Below, piece by piece: positions 25,215 through 33,348 of a stretch of DNA of 64,000 bases (position 1 is the stretch's first letter; every line of letters begins with the position of its first letter). The notes beneath the pieces were generated by a model. The model did not search any database, was not told where the DNA came from, and saw only the letters and a program-made list of their open reading frames with translations. Source of the DNA: Calditrichota bacterium (lineage in GTDB: Bacteria; Electryoneota; RPQS01); the NCBI GenBank assembly GCA_020637395.1, contig JACJWA010000001.1:930001-994000 (forward strand). Reading direction: 5' to 3'. The position numbers and the translations under genes are program-made.

Positions 25215-26186
25215 TTGCGAAGGCTTGAACGTGAGTGGCCGCTGATCATCGTGGGCAGCGGACCGGCGGGAATCGGAGTGGCGCTGGAGGCAAAGGGACG
25301 CGGTGTGCGTGCGCTTATGCTTGATCGAGGCGCGCTCTGCAACACGCTGTTTCGATTCCCGGAGCGCATGACGTACTTCTCGACTTCGGAGCTGCTTGAG
25401 TTCCCGGGTATTCCGTTGGTCGCGATGGGTGCAAAGCCAACCAAGCGCGAAGTGCTCGAGTATTTCGTGCGGATCGTTCTCGAATACAGGCTGCCGTTTG
25501 TCACAGACTGTGAAGTCCGGAATGTCCGGCGAGAGGGCGACCGGTTCACCGTTGACTCTGCGCGCGGCGAGTTCTCGTGCGAAGCTGTAGTGCTCGCCAC
25601 AGGTTCCTACGATCAGCCCAATCTGGTCGGAGTCCCGGGCGAAGAGCTGCCGCATGTGTCGCATTACTATGATTCGCCGCATCGCTGCATTGGCAGACGT
25701 GTCGTGGTTGTGGGCGGCAAGAATTCCGCCGCGGAAGCCGCGCTTGAGCTGCACCGAACCGGCGCACTCGTGACGCTTGTCCATCGCGGCGAAGGGCTGA
25801 CGGGTTCTATCAAATACTGGATTCGCCCCGATCTCGAAAACCGGATTCGAGAAGGCGCGATTCAAGCGTTCTTTCGAACTTCACTCACTGCCATTCGTAA
25901 TGACAGCGTTACCGCAAGTTCAGCGGAAGGCTCTCTCGAGCTTGAAGCAGATGACGTGTTCCTGCTCACGGGCTACAAGCCGGACTATGACTGGCTTAAA
26001 GCCCTGGGCTTGCAGTTTGCGGACGCGGCGGAGATTCCTGTTCATTCAACAGACACGCTCGAATCCAATGTGTCGGGACTCTATGTCGCAGGTGTGTTGC
26101 TTGCCGGTCGCGAAGCCTCTCGAGTATTCATCGAGAACAGCCGGGAGCACGGCGCGCGAATTCTTGATCACTTCCTGCGATCATGA
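25215..26186 (+). CDS. YpdA-like FAD/NADPH disulfide reductase (bacillithiol disulfide reductase family)
   Basis: 323 residues from TTG 25215 with an AGG ribosome site. The FAD motif is VGSGPAGIG, the NADPH motif VGGKNSAAEAALELHRTGA, followed by LVHRGEG and SIKYWIRPDLENRI, which are YpdA hallmarks. Like YpdA it lacks the CxxC of thioredoxin reductase. Staphylococcus aureus YpdA uses a Cys just after the GGGP of the FAD motif (Cys14); here that residue is Ala, so the mechanism may differ. If the assignment is right, the organism may use bacillithiol or a similar thiol. Ends with a four-base overlap to the Rieske gene. Confidence 0.87.
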   Translation: MRRLEREWPLIIVGSGPAGIGVALEAKGRGVRALMLDRGALCNTLFRFPERMTYFSTSELLEFPGIPLVAMGAKPTKREVLEYFVRIVLEYRLPFVTDCEVRNVRREGDRFTVDSARGEFSCEAVVLATGSYDQPNLVGVPGEELPHVSHYYDSPHRCIGRRVVVVGGKNSAAEAALELHRTGALVTLVHRGEGLTGSIKYWIRPDLENRIREGAIQAFFRTSLTAIRNDSVTASSAEGSLELEADDVFLLTGYKPDYDWLKALGLQFADAAEIPVHSTDTLESNVSGLYVAGVLLAGREASRVFIENSREHGARILDHFLRS

Positions 26187-26509
26187 GCGATCGCTGGTTT
26201 AAAGTCTGCAAACGCGAAGAGCTGAAACCCGGCCAGGCGCGAAGCATCACAATCCTCGGACGGCCCTACGCCGTGTTTGATGTGGATGGCTCGCTTCACG
26301 GATTGGACGCGGCCTGCAAACATATGCGCGCCAATCTTGCCACGGGAAAACTGCGCGGCAAAGTTGTGGAGTGCTTCATGCATAGGTGGACCTACGACGT
26401 GACCACCGGGAAGTGTCATTCGAATGAAGGAATGGACACCGCGTCGCGTGAGGTGAAGGTGGAAGATGGTGAGGTTTGGATTTCGGTCCATTGGCCGAAT
26501 GAAACATGA
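26183..26509 (+). CDS. Rieske-type [2Fe-2S] ferredoxin
   Basis: 108 residues with the two Rieske boxes CKHM (CxH) near residue 46 and CFMHRW (CxxH) near residue 65, which ligate the cluster with two Cys and two His. It has no signal or membrane segment, so it is a soluble ferredoxin-like protein. Fused or partnered Rieske ferredoxins feed oxygenases or reductases; the coupled YpdA-like flavoprotein is a possible partner (inference). ATG overlaps the previous stop. Confidence 0.92.
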   Translation: MSDRWFKVCKREELKPGQARSITILGRPYAVFDVDGSLHGLDAACKHMRANLATGKLRGKVVECFMHRWTYDVTTGKCHSNEGMDTASREVKVEDGEVWISVHWPNET

Positions 26510-26555
26510 AAGAGTCCCGGGAGTTATTCCCTTGTCCAATAGAGTGGAGGAGACC

Positions 26556-29500
26556 ATGAAACAGCGCAGGGTCGCATCTTTAGCCGTTATTTGTCTGCTG
26601 TTGAGTCTCGCATCGGCAGAGGCCGCTTACGAAATCGGATTTGTAAGCGGTTCTTTTACTCCGGCAGCGAACACGTATCAGCTTGAGCTGGCCGCAAGCG
26701 GCAGGCACATGATCATTCAGTTTGACGAGCCGCTTTCAGCAAACACGAAGAAAGAGCTGAGCCGACTCGGAATTAGTTTGCTTGGGTATCTGCCTGACCG
26801 GGCATATGCCGCGACGTTCTCGGGCATGGTGTCTGAGACGGAGCTTCGTGCTCTTGGAGTGCGCGCACTCGTGCCATTTCATCCGGAATACAAGGTTCAT
26901 CCCCGTGTGACGGATCAGGACTTCGGGCCATGGAGTCTGTACGAGAACGGCATGCGGATGTTCAATGTGGACGTTTTTCGCGATGTAGAGCTTGCCGACG
27001 CCGCTGAATTATTGTTCAAGAATGGTTTTGAAGTCGGAGATCACATCGAGGCTTCGCATACTCTCGTCGTCGCTGCCGAGCCGAGCAAGATTATGACTCT
27101 TGCGGTGCTCGATGACGTGATGTTCATCAATGAAATGTCGCCGCCGCTCGAGAGTGTAAACGCGACGGTTCGCACGAGACTGCATGTCAATGAAGTGCAG
27201 ACCGCGCCATACAACCTGAGCGGTGACAGCGTCACGATCCTTGTCTTTGACGGCGGCATAGTGGACGGAACGCATCCGGATTTCAGCGGACGCGTGACGC
27301 AAATGGAAGCCGGTACCGTCGCGGAACATGCGACGCATGTGGCCGGAACGGTTGGCGGCAACGGCACCAATTCAGGCGGCACGAATCGCGGCATGGCGCC
27401 CATGGCGCGCATCATCAGCGGCGAATATGACGCCTGTGTTCCGTTTTGTTTCTACAACAGCCCGAACGACATCAGCGACGACTATACATTCGCGCGCGAA
27501 ACTTATGATGTCGAGCTCACGACGAATTCGGTTGGCGCGAATGTCAGCCCCAATGGCTATCCCTGTTCATGGTTTGGCGATTATGAACTCACGTCACGCA
27601 TCGTGGACGGCTTGGTGCGTCAGACCGGCGACCGCCCCTTGATTCAATTCTGGGCCGCAGGAAATGAGCGAGGCGACCCCGGCTGTGCAATCAGCTCCTA
27701 TCGCTGTATGTCCATTCCTGCTGGCTCCAAGAATATCATGACGATCGGAGCAACTACCTCCAGCGATGGACTTGCTTCCTTCACGTCCTGGGGACCGACG
27801 GATGATGGCCGCATCAAGCCGGAAGTTTGCGCGACCGGTGTGAATGTCGTTTCCTGCTCGCCGGGCGGGGGCTACACGACCATGTCCGGTACCTCCATGG
27901 CCACACCTGCAGCGGCGGGTACGGCGTGTCTTGTGCTGGAACGCTGGCATTCGCTCTATCCGGGTTCTCCCGATCCACTGCCGGAAACGATCAAAGCTCT
28001 GTACATCAACTCCGCGACGGACTTGGGTTCGGTCGGACCCGACTACTCTTCGGGTTTTGGTTTGGTGAATGCTCTGCGCGCCATTCAGCAATTGGATGCG
28101 GGCGGCGTGATGCAGAGCACGCTTGAAACGGATGAACAGTTTGACTACGAGTTTACTGTTCCCGCGAATACACCCACGTTGGACGTCAGTCTCGCTTGGT
28201 CCGATGTTCCTGCCGTAGGTAATGTGATTCCGACTTTGGTGAATGATCTAAACCTTGTTCTGATTTCGCCTTCAGCCGTCGAGTATCTTCCGTGGACGCT
28301 GAACCCGGCTTCACCGGGAGCAGCGGCTGTGCCGGGAATTGACAGCGTCAACGTATGCGAACGTGTGCATGTTAATACACCGGAAGCCGGAACATGGACG
28401 CTGCGTGTTGCGGGCGAGATCAATGAAGGCGTGAGCCAGACCTTCGGACTTGCCGCCAGCGTCCCGCTGGTTGCGCAATGGACTGAAGTCAGTGGCATTC
28501 TTCATCCCGTGGACGATCCGGGTGTAGGAATTGCCGGAGTCGTGTATGGAGATGAAGCCGGGCTTTCGGTCTGGACAAATCCTTCGACAGGAGCTTTCGT
28601 CTTCCATGTTCCACAGGGACAGACCTACACGATTCGCGCCCGCGCGTTTGGGTATGCGCCGACCTCGGTCAACGTGAATGCGAACGGAGCGTCCGTCGTA
28701 CAGAATATCGAGATGACACCGATTGCCGCGCAGACCAGTGTCACCGGCACGGTTGTGGATCAGTTTGGAGACCCGATTTCGGGTGCGACCGTTGGCGTGA
28801 GTTTTCCGAATCTGCAAACGCCCATTCCGGACATGACCACGGATGCGCAAGGCGAGTTTGCCTTGAGTCTTCCGGGCGAATCCTACGTTTTTCAGGCAAG
28901 CTTCAGCGGCCTTTTGACAACATTGGAAGAAGCGATTCCAGTTGCTGGATCACACGAGTTCACGATCGAGCTTCAGGATCCGAGGATTCGTCCGGTTGGT
29001 CCGGATGGTTACGGGTATTACTGTTACGAAAACGCTGACACAGGCTACGCCCCCGAGTACACTTACACATCTATCGCTCCTGCCGCCGGTGGTCCCGGTA
29101 CCCTGATTGGACCGGGTAACGGCAACGACTGGATCATTGAGGTTCCACTGCCGTTCAATGCCCGATACAACGGTGTCGTTACGGGCGGATTGTCCGTCTC
29201 TGCCGACGGCTGGATTGGGTTCGGAAATGTCTCCGGCGGTACACAGTCCTATGCCAATACGTTCATTCCCAATCCTGATTTGCCGAACAACTGCGTGTAC
29301 GTGTTCTGGGACGACTTGTACCCGTATCACCCGACGGAGGGCGGACAGATCGCCTACTATCACGACGCCGCAAATGACCGCTTCATTGTTGAGTACTACA
29401 TGGTATCGCACTTTGCGCCAGTGGACTTCAAAGTCACGGCACAGTTTGTGCTCTACTCGCTTGGTGCTCGTCCGACGCGGACCGGAGACAGCGAGTTCGA

Positions 29501-30500
29501 AATCTACTATGACCGATTCGACTACGATGGCCCGGACACGGATCAGGACGCGACCCTTGGCATCGAGAATGCCAATGGTACTGACGGTCTGATGGTCATG
29601 TTTGACGGGGGGACGGACCCGTTTGCCTATCCGGTGGCGGCACATACTGCCTTGCGCTACACGACCGGGCCAATCCTTGGTTCGGGAACCGTGCAAGGGC
29701 AAATCATGGCGATTCCCGAAACTGACCTCTCAGGCGCGACCTTGCGCGTAGGTTCGCTGCAGTTTTCGCCCGAAGCAAACGGATCGTTTTCCGTAGCGGG
29801 TGTGCCATCTGGCAATGCCCGGCTTGAAGTTCAGATGGATGGCTATGAGCATTTGACGTCTGAGCAGTTTACAATTCCTGCGGATGGATCGGTTACGGTC
29901 AACATGACCATCTACAGGCTTGATCCGCCGGAGAGCTTGACCGGGGATTTCAACTCGGAGTCCTCGACGATCGTACTAAGTTGGCAGCCGCCGGATTGGT
30001 CCGGAATTGCTCGACGCGGAAACGAGTCGCTGGATGAGCTCGTCGAATACAAGGTTTTTCGTCAGGGGCAAGGTCCGATTGCCACGACAAGTGACGAGAC
30101 CTACACTTATACGGTGTCCGGAGTCGGAGTGTACAGATTCTGGGTGACTGCGGTGTATGACGGTGGCGAATCGGACAGCTCCAATCACGTGCAGTTCCTT
30201 GTGACCGATGCGCGCGATGCGCACGCCGGAATTCCATCCGAGCTCTATCTGGATCAGAACTATCCGAATCCGTTCAATCCGACAACTTCGATTGGTTTTG
30301 GTTTGCCCACGGAATCCGCGATCACTCTAAAAGTGTATGATGTTCAGGGCAGATTGGTCACTGAGCTCTTGCACTCGACCCTGCCCGCCGGACATCATCG
30401 AGTTGAGTTTGACGCCACGGGACTGGGGAGCGGCGTGTTCTTCTATCGCCTTGACGCGGGAGGGCAACAGCTCTTCGGCAAGATGATGCTCTTGCGCTAA
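26556..30500 (+). CDS. T9SS-exported subtilisin-like (S8) serine protease, multidomain
   Basis: 1314 residues from ATG 26556, with GGAGG upstream and a signal peptide (SLAVICLLLSLASAEA). The catalytic triad is seen as Asp in VFDGGIVDGTHPDF (about residue 230), His in EHATHVAGT (about 260) and Ser in SGTSMATPAAAG (about 445). Then follow a C-terminal beta domain, two carboxypeptidase-regulatory-like repeats (about 645-720 and 728-805), a region with many Tyr and Asp, a third such repeat near 1065-1125, a fibronectin III-like domain and a T9SS tail with NYPNPFNP near residue 1233. It is expected outside the cell, degrading protein. It ends at a terminator. Confidence 0.94.
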   Translation: MKQRRVASLAVICLLLSLASAEAAYEIGFVSGSFTPAANTYQLELAASGRHMIIQFDEPLSANTKKELSRLGISLLGYLPDRAYAATFSGMVSETELRALGVRALVPFHPEYKVHPRVTDQDFGPWSLYENGMRMFNVDVFRDVELADAAELLFKNGFEVGDHIEASHTLVVAAEPSKIMTLAVLDDVMFINEMSPPLESVNATVRTRLHVNEVQTAPYNLSGDSVTILVFDGGIVDGTHPDFSGRVTQMEAGTVAEHATHVAGTVGGNGTNSGGTNRGMAPMARIISGEYDACVPFCFYNSPNDISDDYTFARETYDVELTTNSVGANVSPNGYPCSWFGDYELTSRIVDGLVRQTGDRPLIQFWAAGNERGDPGCAISSYRCMSIPAGSKNIMTIGATTSSDGLASFTSWGPTDDGRIKPEVCATGVNVVSCSPGGGYTTMSGTSMATPAAAGTACLVLERWHSLYPGSPDPLPETIKALYINSATDLGSVGPDYSSGFGLVNALRAIQQLDAGGVMQSTLETDEQFDYEFTVPANTPTLDVSLAWSDVPAVGNVIPTLVNDLNLVLISPSAVEYLPWTLNPASPGAAAVPGIDSVNVCERVHVNTPEAGTWTLRVAGEINEGVSQTFGLAASVPLVAQWTEVSGILHPVDDPGVGIAGVVYGDEAGLSVWTNPSTGAFVFHVPQGQTYTIRARAFGYAPTSVNVNANGASVVQNIEMTPIAAQTSVTGTVVDQFGDPISGATVGVSFPNLQTPIPDMTTDAQGEFALSLPGESYVFQASFSGLLTTLEEAIPVAGSHEFTIELQDPRIRPVGPDGYGYYCYENADTGYAPEYTYTSIAPAAGGPGTLIGPGNGNDWIIEVPLPFNARYNGVVTGGLSVSADGWIGFGNVSGGTQSYANTFIPNPDLPNNCVYVFWDDLYPYHPTEGGQIAYYHDAANDRFIVEYYMVSHFAPVDFKVTAQFVLYSLGARPTRTGDSEFEIYYDRFDYDGPDTDQDATLGIENANGTDGLMVMFDGGTDPFAYPVAAHTALRYTTGPILGSGTVQGQIMAIPETDLSGATLRVGSLQFSPEANGSFSVAGVPSGNARLEVQMDGYEHLTSEQFTIPADGSVTVNMTIYRLDPPESLTGDFNSESSTIVLSWQPPDWSGIARRGNESLDELVEYKVFRQGQGPIATTSDETYTYTVSGVGVYRFWVTAVYDGGESDSSNHVQFLVTDARDAHAGIPSELYLDQNYPNPFNPTTSIGFGLPTESAITLKVYDVQGRLVTELLHSTLPAGHHRVEFDATGLGSGVFFYRLDAGGQQLFGKMMLLR

Positions 30501-30511
30501 GCACTACATGA

Positions 30512-30539
30512 AGCAAGGGGCCACGCGGCCCCTTTGCTG
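30512..30539 (+). terminator. Terminator-like hairpin after the subtilase gene
   Basis: AGCAAGGGGCC pairs with GGCCCCTTTGCT around ACGC, with one bulged base. The T content lies inside the stem, so it is an imperfect intrinsic terminator. Confidence 0.65.
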
Positions 30540-30548
30540 TCAGATATG

Positions 30549-30578
30549 TTCAGAAACACAATCAGGATACTCTATACT
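30549..30578 (+). promoter_or_regulatory. Candidate promoter giving a leaderless glgP mRNA
   Basis: TTCAGA (30549-30554), 18-base spacer, TATACT (30573-30578), then exactly five bases to the ATG. There is no ribosome site before the gene. Confidence 0.55.
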
Positions 30579-30583
30579 TTCGT

Positions 30584-33148
30584 ATGAAACTTTCTTCGAT
30601 TTCCAGCTACCGTTTTACTCCCAATCTGCCCGAGAATCTCAGCAGACTTTCCGAGCTTGCCTACAACTTCTACTGGTCGTGGCGCGCCGAGATTGGCGAG
30701 CTGTTTCGGCACATTGATCCCGAACTCTGGGAGAGCACGAACCACAATCCCGTTCGCCTCCTGCTTGAAGTGTCGCAGTGGAAGCTGTCGCGCGCATCGG
30801 CGTCGAATGAATTTGTGGAGCACTACAATCACTGTCTGCGGCTGCTGGACAACTATCTGCACGGCGAATCGTGGTACCATCAGGTTCATGACGGAGAGCA
30901 GCGCGGGCGAATTGTCTTCTTCTCGATGGAGTACGGACTTGCATCATGCCTGCCGCTCTACAGCGGAGGTTTGGGGGTCCTGAGCGGAGACTATCTCAAA
31001 GCCGCCTCCGATCTCGGACTGCCTGTCGTGGGAATTGGTCTCGCATACCGGCAAGGCTACTTTCAACAGCGATTGGATCAGAACGGCCATCAGACTGAGC
31101 TCTATCCCAAGAATGAGTTTGACAATCTGCCAATGCAGCCCGTTACTGATGCAGACGGCAAGAGGCTGACGATTCAGATTCCGTTTCACAATCGCCAACT
31201 GACGATCGGCGCCTGGCTGGTCACCGTGGGAAGAATTCCGCTGTACGTGCTCGACACGGATCTGCCGGAGAACAACGCCGCGGATCGTTCGATCACGCAT
31301 ACACTATACGGCGGCGATCGCGAAACGCGTATTCAGCAAGAGATCGTTCTGGGTTTCGGCGGAATTGAGCTTCTGCGCAAGCTGGGCATCACCATGTCTG
31401 TTTGCCACATGAACGAAGGCCATTCTGCTTTCGTGCAAATCGCCAGAGTGCTTCATGCTGCGGAAGACTTCAAGCTATCCTGGTTTGAAGCCCTGCAGCT
31501 TGTTTCCGCGGGAACGCTCTTCACGACGCACACGCCTGTGCCCGCTGGAATTGACGAATTCTCGGCGGAATTGATGGACAAATACTTCAGTCAGGTGTAC
31601 AATCAGCATGGCATCACGCGGGACGACGTGCTGGGACTGGGCAGTTTGCGGCCCGGTGTGCCCGGTCAGCCGTTCAACATGGCGATTTGCGCCCTGCGAA
31701 CTTCGGACTATACCAATGGTGTGAGCCGGCTGCATGCGGATGTGTCGCGGAGAATGTGGACAGAGAGCTGGCCGAGTCTTCCGCACGAGGAAGTGCCGAT
31801 TGATTTCGTCACGAATGGCGTGCATCATGCCACTTGGGTGTCGCACGATATGTCGAAACTGATCAGTCGTCACTTCAATGAAGACTGGCGCGAGGGTCCG
31901 GACAACAAACGTCTGTGGAGTCAGATTGACCAGGCGCCGGACCACGAAATCTGGGAAACGCACAATCTTGGAAAGCTCAGGCTCATTGACTTTGTGCGCT
32001 CGCGCGTCGCTCTGTATCGTCAGCGTGTCAGCGGCTTCATTCCGCTTGAAGACGAACTCAATCAGATTCTGGATCCACACGCGCTGACCATTGGTTTTGC
32101 GCGCCGCTTCGCAACCTACAAGCGTGCAACTCTGCTGCTGCATTATCCCGAACGCCTGCTTGCTCTGCTCAAGGACACGGAACGCCCGGTGCAGTTTGTG
32201 TTTGCCGGCAAGGCGCATCCGCAGGATGTCATGGGCAAGGACCTGATTCAAGCTTTGATCCAATTCGCTCGCAAGAATGGCGTGGAACACCGCATGCTGT
32301 TCATCGAGAACTACGACATGACGGTTGCCTCATACCTTGTGCAAGGCGTGGACATTTGGATGAACAACCCGCGCAGACCTTTAGAGGCAAGCGGCACCAG
32401 CGGAATGAAAGTTCTGATCAACGGCGGATTGAATTTCTCTATTCTGGACGGCTGGTGGGATGAAGGCTATCTGCCGGAAAATGGTTGGGCCATCGGAGCA
32501 GGATTACAATTCGGCAACGATGAACAGCAAGACGAGAGCGATGCGCGCATGTTGTTCGATGTGCTTGAAAAGCAGATTGTCCCACTTTACTATCGCCGAA
32601 ATGAACATGGCGTACCCGAGGCGTGGATGCAAAAGGTGAAAGCCTCGATGCGCGGACTCGTACCGCGTTTCGCCGCACGCCGGATGGTCAAGGAATACTG
32701 GGAAGACTTCTACGTGAAGGCCCTTGAACGGTGCATCATGATGGAGATGGACAGTGCTGCCGGAGCTCGCGAACTGGCACGGTGGAAAAAGCACATCGAA
32801 GGCCACTGGCATGAAGTCAAGGTGCTGAAGGTGGACACCGAGCCCGCATACAATCTGCACCCGGGAAGTCCGGTCAAAGTGCGAGTTGAAGTGTCGCTCG
32901 GTGGATTGCTTCCCGATGACGTCGAAGTACAAATCTGTTACGGTCAGGTGAACGGGCCATCCATGGACTTGGCCGGCTATTCGCGACTGGAACATATGAG
33001 TGACGGATCGTCACACGTTTATGCGGGTGACTGGACCGCCCCGGAGAATGGTCTCTTTGGCTTCACCGTGCGCGTTGTGCCGTCGCATCCTTATCTGGGA
33101 AATCCTTTGAGAATGGGAATCGTTCGCTGGGCGCCCGGGGCGCAGTAG
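30584..33148 (+). CDS. glgP: Alpha-glucan (glycogen/maltodextrin) phosphorylase
   Basis: 854 residues of the GT35 family: releases glucose 1-phosphate from alpha-1,4-glucans. Seen are the N-terminal LPENLSRLSELAYNFYWSW (bacterial short phosphorylase type), FFSMEYGLASCLPLYSGGLGVLSGDYLKAASDLG, CHMNEGHSAFVQIAR, FVTNGVH, FARRFATYKRATLLL and EASGTSGMKVLINGGLN, whose Lys binds pyridoxal phosphate. The C-terminus carries an extra beta domain of about 90 residues. It is a single-gene unit between two hairpins and seems leaderless. Confidence 0.96.
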   Translation: MKLSSISSYRFTPNLPENLSRLSELAYNFYWSWRAEIGELFRHIDPELWESTNHNPVRLLLEVSQWKLSRASASNEFVEHYNHCLRLLDNYLHGESWYHQVHDGEQRGRIVFFSMEYGLASCLPLYSGGLGVLSGDYLKAASDLGLPVVGIGLAYRQGYFQQRLDQNGHQTELYPKNEFDNLPMQPVTDADGKRLTIQIPFHNRQLTIGAWLVTVGRIPLYVLDTDLPENNAADRSITHTLYGGDRETRIQQEIVLGFGGIELLRKLGITMSVCHMNEGHSAFVQIARVLHAAEDFKLSWFEALQLVSAGTLFTTHTPVPAGIDEFSAELMDKYFSQVYNQHGITRDDVLGLGSLRPGVPGQPFNMAICALRTSDYTNGVSRLHADVSRRMWTESWPSLPHEEVPIDFVTNGVHHATWVSHDMSKLISRHFNEDWREGPDNKRLWSQIDQAPDHEIWETHNLGKLRLIDFVRSRVALYRQRVSGFIPLEDELNQILDPHALTIGFARRFATYKRATLLLHYPERLLALLKDTERPVQFVFAGKAHPQDVMGKDLIQALIQFARKNGVEHRMLFIENYDMTVASYLVQGVDIWMNNPRRPLEASGTSGMKVLINGGLNFSILDGWWDEGYLPENGWAIGAGLQFGNDEQQDESDARMLFDVLEKQIVPLYYRRNEHGVPEAWMQKVKASMRGLVPRFAARRMVKEYWEDFYVKALERCIMMEMDSAAGARELARWKKHIEGHWHEVKVLKVDTEPAYNLHPGSPVKVRVEVSLGGLLPDDVEVQICYGQVNGPSMDLAGYSRLEHMSDGSSHVYAGDWTAPENGLFGFTVRVVPSHPYLGNPLRMGIVRWAPGAQ

Positions 33149-33172
33149 GCTGAAAGAACATTAGATATGAGA

Positions 33173-33199
33173 AGAGCGGACTTTGCGGTCCGCTCTTTC
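33173..33199 (+). terminator. Bidirectional terminator between glgP and the transporter genes
   Basis: GAGCGGAC (33174-33181) pairs with GTCCGCTC (33188-33195) around a short loop; TTTCGTTT follows on the plus strand. It serves convergent genes. Confidence 0.82.
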
Positions 33200-33219
33200 G
33201 TTTGTATTCACTCAGAAGC

Positions 33220-33348
33220 CTAAAGGCTTTGCTTGTGCACGTCGTCCGGGTCAATCTTCAAGCGCAGTGCTTTCGAATAGCAGTAGTACATGAGCCATAT
33301 CAGAACCGCCCAACTGCTCAGCATGAGGATCCAACCACCGAGATTCAT
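33220..33348 (-). CDS. Small subunit of NSS-family transporter (MetS-like), 42 residues
   Basis: A 42-residue peptide: one membrane helix (MLSSWAVLIWLMYYCYSKAL) and a short charged tail. It begins at ATG 33348 with GGAGGG six bases upstream, and its start overlaps the transporter stop (ATGA), so it is translationally coupled. Actinobacterial methionine/alanine importers (MetP) need such a small partner (MetS); position, size and single helix match. A longer frame from 33453 would run into the transporter gene and is not used. Substrate is inferred only from the partner. Confidence 0.8.
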   Translation of the reverse strand: MNLGGWILMLSSWAVLIWLMYYCYSKALRLKIDPDDVHKQSL

